DNA of 64,000 nt. Source: Solea solea. Its lineage: Eukaryota > Chordata > Actinopteri > Pleuronectiformes > Soleidae. The position numbers were made by a program, and so were the translations under genes. The notes beneath the pieces are model-generated. The model searched no databases and was not told the DNA's origin. It worked only from the letters and a program-made list of their open reading frames with translations. Positions 13,090-22,769 of the stretch are shown one piece after another (the stretch's first letter is position 1; the number at the start of each line of letters is the position of its first letter). The stretch spans positions 14,604,606-14,668,605 of the forward strand of contig NC_081151.1 in the NCBI RefSeq assembly GCF_958295425.1, in the 5' to 3' direction.

Positions 13090-13603
13090 ACTGAATGCTG
13101 CCATTGTGAAAGGTCAACTGTTAAGAAAACCGGTACATTTGAAATAAGTTTACTTCATTTTGAGTTGTTTTGGTGCAATCTTTCATGAACAATAGTGGTG
13201 TCACTCTTTCCATGTGCATTTTATTAATTTGGCACAGGACGTGGTTATCTCCCTAAATGATGTTTAGTTCATTAGACATTCAAGAAACTGGGATGATGAC
13301 ATCATATTTAAGAACGAGAAAGAGAAAAACACTGATTTCATATACTGACTCACATCTTGTTTTACAATAGCTACACCTTGTGTAGGAGTGACACAGGCAG
13401 TGGCAGTCACTTACGTTTCCTGACGTCTTAATTTGTGCTCATCTGAAGTGAAACAAAACCCTGAATTTTCTTTTACACTAAAACAAGGCCAGACCAAAAG
13501 TTTCACTCCCAGGGCTGGAGTATGCCAGATGTAATATTATGAGATATTAATGTGGATGTTATGCAAGAATTTGATGCACAAGCCTGTTTTCTTTGGGTAT
13601 TAC

Positions 13604-13696
13604 CTTAATGACTCTGTCCTGGCAGTGCTGGATGATCTTACACAGCTCCTCTGTACCCTGAGACTCGAGACTCTGATGAAGGATCTGCTCAAACAT
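13604..13696 (-). CDS. Candidate internal coding exon, unknown gene (31 codons)
   Basis: On the minus strand, a segment bounded by TGTGTAG (acceptor, with a weak pyrimidine tract) and AAG|GTAATA (donor) reads through 31 codons without a stop. It begins MFEQILHQSLES and ends CQDRVIK. Codon use is unlike the AT-rich surroundings, and the peptide looks helical and amphipathic. The exon is 93 bp, phase 0 at both ends, so it can follow the 14,216-14,371 exon in frame with no intervening exon. In-frame sequence upstream of the acceptor is a stop, so the exon cannot extend that way. I do not recognise the protein. It may belong to a gene whose other exons lie outside the window or were lost, in which case it is a relic. 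Confidence 0.4.
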
Positions 13697-14215
13697 CTAC
13701 ACAGCATTGTCCATTTGCTGGTGGCACACAGACACATGCACACAAAAGTGTCTTATTATGCCAAAAAGTTGAAAAAATGAACAAGCTAAAGTAAAACATA
13801 ATCTGTAGTTTTGTGACATACATGCATGTAACACCAGACAAACTGACTCATATAGGAATATCCCGTGAAATAATGATAATATATGATAATGTACTACACC
13901 CAGTCCCACAGTCTGTATTGTGGCATGTCTGTAGACAACTATATCTATTTAACTGTCCACTGAGTTATCGAACCGCCAAAAGATGTTTGCCTTTAGTTCT
14001 ACTGTGTCCTTGATCAATGCCACAGTCAGAACCTCATCATCCAACTATTTGACAAACTCTAGTCAAACAGGAGCTACAGTGTAGGAAAATGATCAAGAAA
14101 TAAAATGAGTGTCAATAAAATGATTAGCTCTCATAGAAACTTCCCATTGTGTTAACCAGTTAACCACCACCAACCAGTCTATATTAGACTGGTTAGTCAG
14201 TAGTTGAGGTTTCAC

Positions 14216-14371
14216 CTCTCTCATGGGGATCTGGGCCCTTTGGACAAACACTGAGGGGCTGCTCACGTCAAACTGTTGATGCAGACCCTCAAGGCTCAGG
14301 TTCACCACCTTCTCATAGCAGCTGTGCATCTTAACTGGATGGAAAGCCAGCATAGAGATCTTCTCCATGTG
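14216..14371 (-). CDS. Candidate internal coding exon, unknown gene (52 codons)
   Basis: On the minus strand a long pyrimidine tract ending CTCCTCCTCAG gives a strong acceptor, and GAG|GTGAAA a reasonable donor. Between them lie 52 codons without a stop. The peptide includes EKISMLAFHP, SCYEKVVNLSLEGLHQQF and SVFVQRAQI. The exon is 156 bp, phase 0 at both ends. The codons are GC-rich in an AT-rich region, as expected of real coding sequence. No domain family is apparent to me. The 13,604-13,696 exon lies 519 bp downstream on the same strand in compatible phase, which supports one gene model. The island between satellites is only 7.9 kb, so the gene may be truncated. Confidence 0.5.
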
Positions 14372-14889
14372 CTGAGGAGGAGGACAAGAAGGGAGAGGAA
14401 GAGATGGATGAGGCATGGACAGATTTGGGAAAAATGTATAATTGTGTCTCACAATAAATATACTACTGCAAAAGTATCACTAATGTTACACTAGACAAAT
14501 GCTGTTTAAATCACAAACATATTTGGAATAGGAGTATAGGAATTGCGGATAGATAACATTTGTTTTGTAAAGATCCAGATTCTTGTGCTTCAACTGAGAA
14601 AATCAGAGTGCATTTTCTATACATACACATACATCTCACGTTATGGGTTTTATTTAAAGCGACACAATTTTCAACCTTCACGTAATGTCTCTAAGCAGGG
14701 ATGGGAAGTATTTCTGATAAATTTATTTAAAAAAATACATATTTAAAATACAAAATATCATGCTCTTTTCTGGAGATGATGAAATTTCCTTCATATTTTG
14801 TACCAATATATTTCCATTATGTCTTTTTTATTTAAAATACTGTAACATACATCCTTAAAAAAAAGTGATGACATAAGAAGACAAATTGC

Positions 14890-15400
14890 AGGATGCTGCT
14901 TCAGATTGGACGTCATGGTGCTTGTGCCTACTTTAATTTGCGAGGACTCAAATTCACGCGATTACCGTCAGAGCTGAGTTTCAAGACTTTAGAACTCACT
15001 CTGTCGTTTACATCGATGACAGTGTTAAAGTCGCCACATAAAATAATTTTGTATCCGACCAATAGCGGTTCTTTAAGTCTTTTAAAAAGTTGAAAAATGT
15101 TTGTTCTCTCATGAGAGGTGTACACGTTTATCATTCGTATTTTTTCTTCATGAGCAATCTACAAGGAATTAAATTAGGAATTAATTCGTTTTATGAATAA
15201 TAGTGACATCACCAGTTTTAAAAAGTATCCCACCATCAGCTTTACTTTCGTCAGTAGAAATACACTTAGACCTTTGTTCCACATGCTGGATACCTTTACT
15301 CTTTACTTGTGTTCCGTCTCAGTTCTTGACAACATAATATGTCAAAGTCAGTTTTCAACAAAAACGTAATTTGTTGGGCTCTAAAAGAATTTGATTGGAT
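14890..15400 (-). mobile_element. LINE ORF2 endonuclease fragment, degenerate
   Basis: Minus-strand translation gives a run containing ILCGDFNTVIDVNDR, preceded by INVYTSHERTNIFQLFKRL. GDFN is the conserved motif of the APE-type endonuclease of LINE ORF2 proteins. Further upstream on the same strand is FLKTDFDILCCQELRR, matching the N-terminal pattern where a conserved Q-E-x-R motif follows a D-I-x-C strand. Between these the frame is broken by several stops and shifts (about 15,160-15,330), so this is a dead copy covering only the N-terminal domain. The closest type is probably an L1/Tx1-clade element. Confidence 0.75.
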
Positions 15401-15532
15401 GCCACGGGCATTCCAAGATGAAACTTTGGGGAAGGTCATAAATGTTTGGGGGGAAGCTATGGTGTGGGTTTGTCGTCATTTTATAACTTATACTACAAGC
15501 TTTTATTTTATTTTTCTCTACCTCTACAAAAG

Positions 15533-15604
15533 GTGTTTCATGATCATCATCAGGCTCTGGAGCGGGGAATTCAGAAGAAGAGTGAAAGAGCCAAAGTTGT
15601 TGCT
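15533..15604 (+). CDS. Candidate internal coding exon, unknown gene (24 codons)
   Basis: A strong pyrimidine tract (TTTATTTTTCTCTACCTCTA) and an AAAAG acceptor precede 72 bp that read HDHHQALERGIQKKSERAK in the middle. GTTGCT|GTAAGG follows as a donor. Phase is 0 at both ends if this frame is right. The segment lies between two oppositely oriented LINE fragments and on the opposite strand from the other two candidate exons, so it would belong to a different gene or be a relic. I do not recognise the peptide. A chance occurrence cannot be excluded for an exon this short. Confidence 0.3.
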
Positions 15605-15660
15605 GTAAGGGGGGCTCTCTGCTACAGCCTGCGGGTGCAGCGGGGTGCTGCCGACTCGCT

Positions 15661-15678
15661 GACCCTGACCCTGACCCT
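15661..15678 (+). repeat. Short CCCTGA simple repeat
   Basis: Three tandem GACCCT hexamers directly after CGACTCGCT. They are not telomeric TTAGGG, and too few copies are present to say more. Confidence 0.6.
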
Positions 15679-15726
15679 TATACCTACTCCAAGCCCTACC
15701 AGTAGAGACCCCCCAAACCCCAATTT

Positions 15727-16640
15727 ATGAGCTGGAATAAAATTATATCAAAGTTTATTTGGGGTGGCAAAAGACCCAGAATAAGACTGGAAACTCTCCA
15801 GCTGCCAAAAGAAGGAGGGATGGGACTTCCAAAATTAAAGGAATGCTACCATGCGGCCCAATTGAGATGAAACACAGTGAAATGAAATAGAAAAAGAGTT
15901 TGGAATTATATTCTGTACCCAGTACAGAATATAATTGGGGATAAAGAAACATACAAGAAGATTCAAAACCAAATAGACACAATCACGATGTTCACATACA
16001 AAATATGGTTCAGCATAATAAAAAAAATATAAGATACAGAAAGACACTAATTTATTGAATTGGCATATGATATTATAATAGCATATGATAGCAATTTTAC
16101 ACCGACTAGGTACGATATAGGATTGAAACAGTGGACAAACCAAGGGAATCACAGCATGGTGTGTTTTCGGTGAAAGATGGACAGCTGGAGAGTTTCCAAA
16201 ATATGACAGAAAAAAAGGATCTAGATAATCAATCATGAATTCTGTGGATTCCTGCAATTTAGAGACTACTATATGAAAGAGATCAGTATGGACCCCTCCT
16301 GAGAAGTGAATAGTGTGATCCAGATCATCATAATCAACGCATACAAAGAAACCACAATTAGAATTATATTGGGACTATATAAAAAATTGCTACAAAATAC
16401 ATAAAAAAAGATGGGAATCAGGATTTAACATAAAACCTAGTGATGAAGATTGGCTAAGATTGGTATAATCTGCCAGACATTAGCCTCATGTATGAAACAA
16501 AGTGATTTTGAAGCAGAAACATATTTAGGTTACAAGGTCAGAGCTGCAGTGACTTTATGACAAGTATAAATGAGCATTTCATGGGTTGTACTGGCAACAG
16601 ATATGACAAATGATGGGTGGCTGGGAGATTTTTTTTTTAA
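15727..16640 (+). mobile_element. LINE ORF2 C-terminal fragment, degenerate
   Basis: The plus-strand translation begins with KFIWGGKRPRIRLETLQLP, followed by KEGGMGLPKLKECYHAAQL. This is the hallmark block after the reverse transcriptase palm and thumb in L1-like ORF2 proteins: a tryptophan-rich FIW-G segment, then GGxxLPxLxxYYxAAQL. The frame then breaks at a stop near 15,867. Further weak matches (WESGFNIKPSDEDWL near 16,412-16,455) fit the distal C-terminal region. Both ends decay gradually, so limits are approximate. Orientation is opposite to the endonuclease fragment at 14,890-15,400. Confidence 0.75.
15904..15936. repeat. Perfect inverted repeat (15 bp arms, 3 bp loop)
   Basis: AATTATATTCTGTAC, loop CCA, then GTACAGAATATAATT. 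The arms are perfectly complementary. It lies inside the decayed LINE C-terminal region, just after the last clearly recognisable residues. Confidence 0.9.
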
Positions 16641-17040
16641 TCAGTCTTGAATATGTCAAAGATTACCCACAATATTAACTTTGAAGCATTGTTAGTTTTG
16701 TGTAGCATCAGATAAAACATGTATTCCCTCCCCTCTTAATTTGAAAAGAGGACATTTGTAATATGGAAATGATTGAATATTTGGAAGTTTTGAGGAGGAC
16801 TGATGGAGGAGGACAAAAGTATTAATCTTTTATGACAACAATTCTTGGGAGTGAACATCCCTGCCATATACTCAAGTGTATGGTGAAAACAATGTTCAGT
16901 GTTCTATTAATAAAATGTTTTCATTTGAATTCCAATTTGCCAAGAGACCTTCTTACAAGAAAGTGTGCCATATGCACTAACACAGTGGAAATTAATCATA
17001 ATGAAGCCTGAGGTTTAAGGATAAGGGTTGTCATCAACTA
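16641..17040. other. Unassigned sequence
   Basis: No exon, RNA gene or repeat was recognised between the end of the LINE fragment and the CpG-rich patch. An eight-T run lies near 16,631. A decayed LINE tail could extend into the start of this interval. Confidence 0.4.
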
Positions 17041-17046
17041 AATACT

Positions 17047-17240
17047 GTAGGCAGCAGCGAAGCTCTCTGAACAGATCAGCAATGTGACCCACAGTCCTCA
17101 CAACCGAAGACGCAGCCGAAACACAGCAAGCGGTTCCGCGGAGACGGGAGCTTTGCAGCTGCGGGTCCGGGTGAGAGGACATCGGTTCTCACGGTGGAAC
17201 TGTTCAGACAGAAAGTCTGGCTCCCGTGTAACGTCGCACA
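17047..17240. promoter_or_regulatory. CpG-rich patch, possible promoter or first exon
   Basis: This 190 bp stretch is far richer in GC and CpG than the rest of the window, for example AAGCGGTTCCGCGGAGACGG and GCGGGTCCGGGTGAG. CCGG|GTGAGA would be an acceptable plus-strand splice donor. A plus-strand frame stays open for 70 codons from 17,084, arginine-rich and without recognisable domains. Candidate roles are a CpG-island promoter, a 5' untranslated exon or a retroposon remnant. It is followed at 17,255-17,278 by a doubled ATCTCAGAGAT. Confidence 0.3.
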
Positions 17241-17408
17241 CAACACCATCTCAGAGATATCTCAGAGATAGGATACTGACTGTATTTAAACACTAAACTT
17301 TCGCAAAAAACAGCAAAGCGAAAAAGAAAAAAAAGAGCACGCAACATTTACATGTGCATAATTTATTATTAACTATATTTCGATTAATTCGTGTGTGTGT
17401 TTAAATAC

Positions 17409-17440
17409 ATGTGTATGTATGTATTTATGTATGTATGTGT
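17409..17440 (+). repeat. TGTA/TATG microsatellite
   Basis: Imperfect tetranucleotide repeat of GTAT and TGTA units, preceded by a short GT run at 17,391-17,400. Confidence 0.8.
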
Positions 17441-17554
17441 TTTCAATGAGTGAAAAGACGTAGTTACCCTAATTAACGAACACATTTTAGCAACAACTCT
17501 TTAGCCACCTGCCCTGCTGTTTAGCTCATTATAATAATGTAAAATTTCACTTAC

Positions 17555-17585
17555 CTCTACATTTTTGAGCATCTTCCTGTGACAT
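17555..17585 (-). CDS. Candidate first coding exon (MSQEDAQKCR)
   Basis: On the minus strand an ATG at 17,583-17,585 opens ten codons reading MSQEDAQKCR, then AGAG|GTAAGTG, a near-perfect splice donor, at 17,554. Immediately upstream, a separate minus-strand frame is open from about 17,815 to 17,588 (it includes VDEHVMELQHQSLTKELL) and stops just before this ATG. The transcribed exon could therefore be longer and use the other frame, with the donor then lying in untranslated sequence. The minus strand is also the strand of the exons at 14,216 and 13,604, but phase alone does not connect them (31 bp leaves phase 1). Confidence 0.22.
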
Positions 17586-17823
17586 GTCAATAGCCTCCCT
17601 CTACCACCAACATCCCCAGTAATTCCTTGGTCAGCGACTGATGCTGCAACTCCATTACATGTTCATCCACCTGCTGAGCAGACACTAACCTGTTAACGTT
17701 TTGGATATTAATCCGCTGCTGCTGTGGTGGGGAACTACGTTGCTTGGCTGGAGTGTGATGATGGTCGATAATTCTCTTAAAGCTACAGTAGTCGTTGAAA
17801 TAAACGCCCCTTTTTTTCACCAT

Positions 17824-17891
17824 ACGTGTGTGTGCGTGTTTGTGTGTGCGTGCGTGTGTGTGAGTGCGTGTGTGTGAGTGCGTGTGTGTGA

Positions 17892-17922
<31 letters not shown>
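17824..17922 (+). repeat. GT-rich microsatellite
   Basis: About 99 bp of GT dinucleotides interrupted by CG and AG steps (GTGTGAGTGCGTGTGTGTGA), ending in a pure GT run. Histidine-threonine frames on the minus strand across this interval are artefacts of the repeat. Confidence 0.95.
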
Positions 17923-18109
17923 CAACTCCAGACACTTCTTGTTCTCACATCAAGTTCAAATCGACATGATACACACACACCTACATCTACAAAGAGGCTC
18001 ATACACACATTCACTCCTTTGAGTAAAAAAAACAACAGGCATCTTGAGGGACTTCAAAGACTTGCCCTCTAAGTGAACCCAAACAAAAGTCTGGTTTTGT
18101 TTACACAGG

Positions 18110-18332
18110 TGCAATTACAGGTAAACACAATGTTTCACTTTGTTTGGGGCTCAATTCATCCTGACTGTCAAAGACACAGCATCAGAAGCTGAAGACCTCC
18201 ACCTCATCAACATCAGTCACAATGTACTGAAAAAGAAAAAGGTTAAATAATTTATCAAAACTAACCCTAGCCCTATCATATTATAGTGATTACATGTAAA
18301 ATAATTACATCAAATCAAACATAAGGTAGATG
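18110..18332 (+). repeat. Diverged direct duplication, left copy
   Basis: Shares the order GCAATTACAGGTAAACACAA, CTTTGTTTGGGGCTCAATTC, ATCAGTCACAATGTACTGA and CATTATAGTGATTACATG-like blocks with 18,911-19,128, at an offset of about 800 bp. Substitutions and small indels are numerous, so the duplication is old. A further partial copy of the TATAGTGATTACATG part lies near 18,820. Confidence 0.85.
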
Positions 18333-18390
18333 TTTGTTTGACCTGTGTGATCTACCGTTTTTGATGAAGTTTAAAATCCATAATTTGTAT

Positions 18391-18480
18391 TAGTAGTGTA
18401 TGATTTCACTTTCACTGAACTCTGAACTTATACTTCATATACTAGTAGTATGGAGTACTTTTACTGTATACGTTTTGGAG
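18391..18480 (+). repeat. Diverged tandem duplication nested between the 220 bp copies
   Basis: The segment with TATGATTTCACTTTCACTG, TACTTCATATACTAGTAGTA and GTATACGTTTTGGAG is repeated at 18,553-18,645 as TATGATTTTACTTTCACTG, TACTTCATATGCTAGTAATG and GTATACTTTTGGAG. The offset is about 165 bp. Confidence 0.8.
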
Positions 18481-18910
18481 GAATATAGGGTCAAAGTTCA
18501 ATTTTTTGCAACAAACAATAGGGTAACCATTTTGATGAAGTAAAACTTTTTTATCAGTAGTTTATGATTTTACTTTCACTGGATTCAGTACCTCTTGTAC
18601 TTCATATGCTAGTAATGTGAAGTACTTTTAATGTATACTTTTGGAGTAACCTGGCCTCCCTTCAACCCTTTTTTGTCCATTTTACTTAAACTGCCATAAC
18701 CAAGCAGTCTTATTTCTGGTTTTCAAAAAAAAGTCCTATCGGATGCGATTACAACATACTGAAAAATAAATGTTCAAATTATATGTCAGTTTAATTTATT
18801 ATATAACAATTATATCACATTATAGTGATTACATGAAAAATAATTGTTGAATATTTTCTAGTTTCTGTCATTTTTCAGCTTCTTAAATGTGAACATTTTT
18901 GACTTTCGGT

Positions 18911-19128
18911 TGCAATTATAGGTAAACACAATACACTTTGTTTGGGGCTCAATTCATCCTGACGGTCAAGACACAGCCTGAGACGCTGAAACCCTCGACC
19001 TCATCAACCATCAGTCACAATGTACTGATTATATATTAATTATAAATCAAAACTAACCCCAAGCCTATCACATTATAGTGATTACATGACAAATAATGAC
19101 ATCAAATCAAGCATAAGGTAGATGTATG
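18911..19128 (+). repeat. Diverged direct duplication, right copy
   Basis: Partner of 18,110-18,332, and it leads directly into the B minisatellite. The non-satellite island thus already has a repeated texture before the arrays begin. Confidence 0.85.
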
Positions 19129-19146
19129 TCCCAACAGGAACATGTT

Positions 19147-20826
19147 AACATACTATACTATGACATTTTTTAAATATTTTGGCCGACATACTAAACTGAC
19201 ATTTTTGAGTTATTTTGGATGACATACTATACTATGACATTTTTATCTCATATTGGACAGCATGCTATACTGTGTCATTTTTGTCTAATTTTGGACGACA
19301 TACTATACTATGACAATTTTGAGATTTATTTTTTACGACATACCATACTATGACATTTTTTGGTGATTTTGGACGACTAACTATACTATGAGATTTTTTA
19401 GTTATTTTGGACGACATACTATACTATGACATTTTTTTGTGATTTTGGACGACATACTATACTATGATGTTTTTGTCTCATATTGAAAAACATACTATAC
19501 TATGAAATTTTTGTGTGATTTTGGACGACATACTACACTATGACATTATTGAGTTGCTTTGGACGACATATTATACTATGACCTTTTTGTGTCATTTTGG
19601 ACGACATACTATACTATGACATTTTTGTGTCATTTTGGACGACATACTTTACTATGACGTTTTTGTCTGATTTTGGACAACATACTATACTATGACATTT
19701 TGTCTCATTTTGGACGACATAGTATACTATGACATTTTGTCCCATTTTGGACGACATACTATAGTATGGCGTTTTTGAATTATTTTGGAGGACATACTAT
19801 ACTGTGTCATTTTTGTCTAATTTTAGACGACATACTATACTATGACAATTTTGAGATTTATTTTTTACGACATACTATACTATGAGATTTATTAGTTATT
19901 TTGGACGACATACTATACTATAACATTTTTATCTCATTTTGGACAACATAGTATACTATGACATTTTGTCCCATTTTGGACGACATACTATAGTATGACG
20001 TTTTTGTCTCATTTTGGACAACATACTATACTATGACATTTTGTCTTATTTTGGACGACATACTATACTATGACATTTTGTCTCATTTTGGACGACATAC
20101 TATACTATGACATTTTTATCTAATTTTGGACAACATACTATGCTATGACATTTTTGTGTCATTTTGGACGACATACTATACTATGACGTTTTTGTCTCAC
20201 TTTGGACAACATACATTTTGACAACAACATACTATGACATTTTGTCTCATTTTGGACGACATTCTATACTATGACATTTTTGTCTAATTTTGGACGACAT
20301 ACTATACTATCACATTTTTGAGTTATTTTGGACGACATACTATACTATGACGTTTTTGTCTCATTTTGGACATCATACTATACTATGACGTTTGTGAGTT
20401 ATTTTGGACGAAATACTATAGTGACATTTTTTAGTTGTTTGGACGACATACTATACTATGACATTATTGAGTTGTTTTGGACGACATTCTATACTATGAC
20501 ATTCTTGTCTCATTTTGAAAGACACACTATGCAATGACATTCTTATCTCATTTTGGACGATATGCTATACTATAAAATTTTTATCTTATTTTGGGCGACA
20601 TACTATACTATGACATTTTTGTCTCATTTTGAAAAACATACTATACTAAGACGTTTTTGTCTGATTTTGAAAAACATACTATACTATGACATTTTTGAGT
20701 TATTTTGGACGATATACTATAGTGACATTTTTTAGTTGTTTTGGACAATATACTATACTGACATTTTTTAGTTGTTTTGGACGTCATACTATACTATGAC
20801 ATTATTGAGTGATTTTGGACAACATA
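19147..20826 (+). repeat. Minisatellite B, outer array (38 bp unit)
   Basis: Tandem copies of a 38 bp unit of the form ACGACATACTATACTATGAC followed by ATTTTTGTCTCATTTTGG. Unit variants have GAGTTATTTTGG, GTGTCATTTTGG or TTAGTTGTTTTGG in the second half. Some units are 35-36 bp. About 44 units. The left edge is abrupt, after CAACAGGAACATGTTAACATACTA. It has no sequence relation to satellite A. The recurring Tyr-Tyr-Thr-Met open frames are by-products of the repeat. Confidence 0.95.
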
Positions 20827-20985
20827 CTTCATTTGTGAGGTTTATATTTTGGGACAGTAGAAAAATTAAAAAAATCAGGAAACAGCCTTAGCTCAGCTGA
20901 ATACGCACACAAACAGACACCAATAGAAAAACCCATCCAAACTGTGAAATCATTGCAAAATCAAACACTGAGGGTACAGAAGTAT
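20827..20985 (+). repeat. Single satellite A monomer between two B arrays
   Basis: One A monomer, starting at CTTCATTTGTGAGG and ending ...GGGTACAGAAGTATT, embedded between B arrays. It has the GAATACGCACAC and TTAGCTCAGC variants that mark the first monomer after B in every later composite copy. Confidence 0.93.
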
Positions 20986-21940
20986 TTTAGACGACATGCT
21001 ATACTATGACATTTTTGTCTCTTTTTTGACCACATACTATACTATGACGTTTTTGTCTCATTTAGACTACATACTATACTATGACGTTTTTGTCTCATTT
21101 TGGAAGACATAGCATACTATGACATTTTTGAGTCATTTTGGACGACATACTATACTATGACATTTTTGTGTCATTTTGGACGACATACTATACTATGACA
21201 TTTTTGTGTCATTTTGGAAGACATACTATACTATGACGTTTTTGTCTCATTTTGGACATCATACTATACTATGACATTTTTGAGTTATTTTGGACGAAAT
21301 ACTATAGTGACATTTTTTAGTTGTTTGGACGACATACTATACTATGACATTATTGAGTTGTTTTGGACGACATTCTATACTATGACATTTTTGTCTCATT
21401 TTAAACGACACACTATGCAATGACATTTTTGTCTCATTTTGGACGACATACTATGCTATGACATTCTTATCTCATTTTGGACGATATGCTATACTATAAA
21501 ATTTTTATCTTATTTTGGGCGACATACTATACTATGACATTTTTGACTCATTTTGAAAAACATACTATACTAAGACGTTTTTGTCTCATTTTGAAAAACA
21601 TACTATACTATGACATTTTTGTGTGATTTTGGACGATATACTATACTATGTCGTTTTTGTCTCATTTTTGACAACATACGATACTATGACGTTTGTGTCT
21701 CATTTTGAAAAACATACTATACTATGACGTTTTTGTCTCATTTTGGACATCATACTATACTATGACATTTTTGAGTTATTTTGGACGATATACTATAGTG
21801 ACATTTTTTAGTTGTTTTGGACAACATACTATACTATGACATTTTTGAGTTATTTTGGACAATATACTATACTGACATTTTTTAGTTGTTTTGGACGTCA
21901 TACTATACTATGACATTATTGAGTGATTTTGGACAACATA
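20986..21940 (+). repeat. Minisatellite B, second array
   Basis: About 25 units of the 38 bp repeat between A sequences. The left junction is GAAGTAT|TTTAGACGAC and the right is GGACAACATAC|TTCATTTG, the same pair of junctions seen in all later composite copies. Confidence 0.95.
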
Positions 21941-22496
21941 CTTCATTTGTGAAGTATATATTATGGGAGAGTAGAAAAAAGAAAAACATCCGAAAACAGC
22001 CTTATCTCAGCATAATGCGCACACAAACAGACACCAATAGAAAAACACATCCCAACTGTGAAATCGTTGCAAAATCAAACACTGAGGGAACAGAAGTATA
22101 TCTTTTAAGATGTTAACTTCATTTGTGAGCTTTATATTATGGGACAGTAGAAAAATGAAAAAAATCAGTAAACAGCCTTACCTCAGCTGAATGCGCACAC
22201 AAAAAGACAGTAATAGAAAAACACATCCGAACAGTGAAATCATTGCAAAATCAAACACTGAGGGTACATAAATATATCTTATATGATGTTAACTTAATTT
22301 GTGAGGTTAATATTGTGGGACAGTAGAAAAAAGAAAAAATCAGTAAACAGCCTTATCTCACCGTAATGTGCACACAGAAGGACACCAATAGGAAAACATA
22401 ACCAAACAGTGGAAAAATTACAAATTCAAATACTGAGGCTACATAAATATATCTTATAAGGTGTTAACTTCATTTGTGAGTTTTATTTAGAAAAAA
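21941..22496 (+). repeat. Satellite A monomers preceding the first C cassette
   Basis: Monomer starts at 21941, 22117, 22293 and 22468. The last is cut after about 30 bp by the C cassette. Compared with later copies, this copy lacks about 15 bp (ATTATAGGACAG part) just before the cassette. Confidence 0.92.
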
Positions 22497-22769
22497 GATT
22501 GAAATACCCTCGATCAGCCTTAGTCTCTACTACACATACTGAAAAATCAGACCCCTGGCTCAATGCCTTTATTAATTATTGAAGAAAATACAGTTTCCCG
22601 CCTTTTTTACGTTTGAATTTTACAGACTGTCATTTTGGCCGCTACACGGTGACCTTTGGCCCTAGAGACCCCATATTCGGAACAGGGGATCCTCTGGACC
22701 CACTAAACAATAATCTGATAAAAAATATAAATAAAGTCCTCTAGAATAATATTTGGTGCAATTTCAGGC

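Larger units (their letters stand above)
11281..13603. other. Non-satellite intergenic or intronic DNA
   Basis: Ordinary AT-rich sequence with no satellite units. It has no convincing exon of its own except a weak splice-bounded 28 bp segment at 13,415-13,442 (see findings). Simple features are listed separately. An imperfect inverted pair, ACCGGCA near 12,392 and TGCCGGT near 12,433, lies within a GTACTG-rich stretch. No complete open frame exceeds about 73 codons. Confidence 0.6.

Noticed and set aside
13550..13780. Plus-strand 76-codon frame overlapping the candidate exon
   Set aside because: It lies antisense to the better-supported minus-strand exon and lacks splice or start context.
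15661..15678. Telomere-like repeat
   Set aside because: The unit is GACCCT, not TTAGGG or its complement, and only three copies occur.
15755..16257. Minus-strand frames of 75-140 codons over the LINE C-terminal fragment
   Set aside because: Antisense to recognisable plus-strand reverse-transcriptase sequence, with no sensible protein features.
17587..18035. His-Thr-rich minus-strand frames
   Set aside because: Direct translation of the GT microsatellite. Only the part beyond 17,815 was considered, as context for a possible exon.
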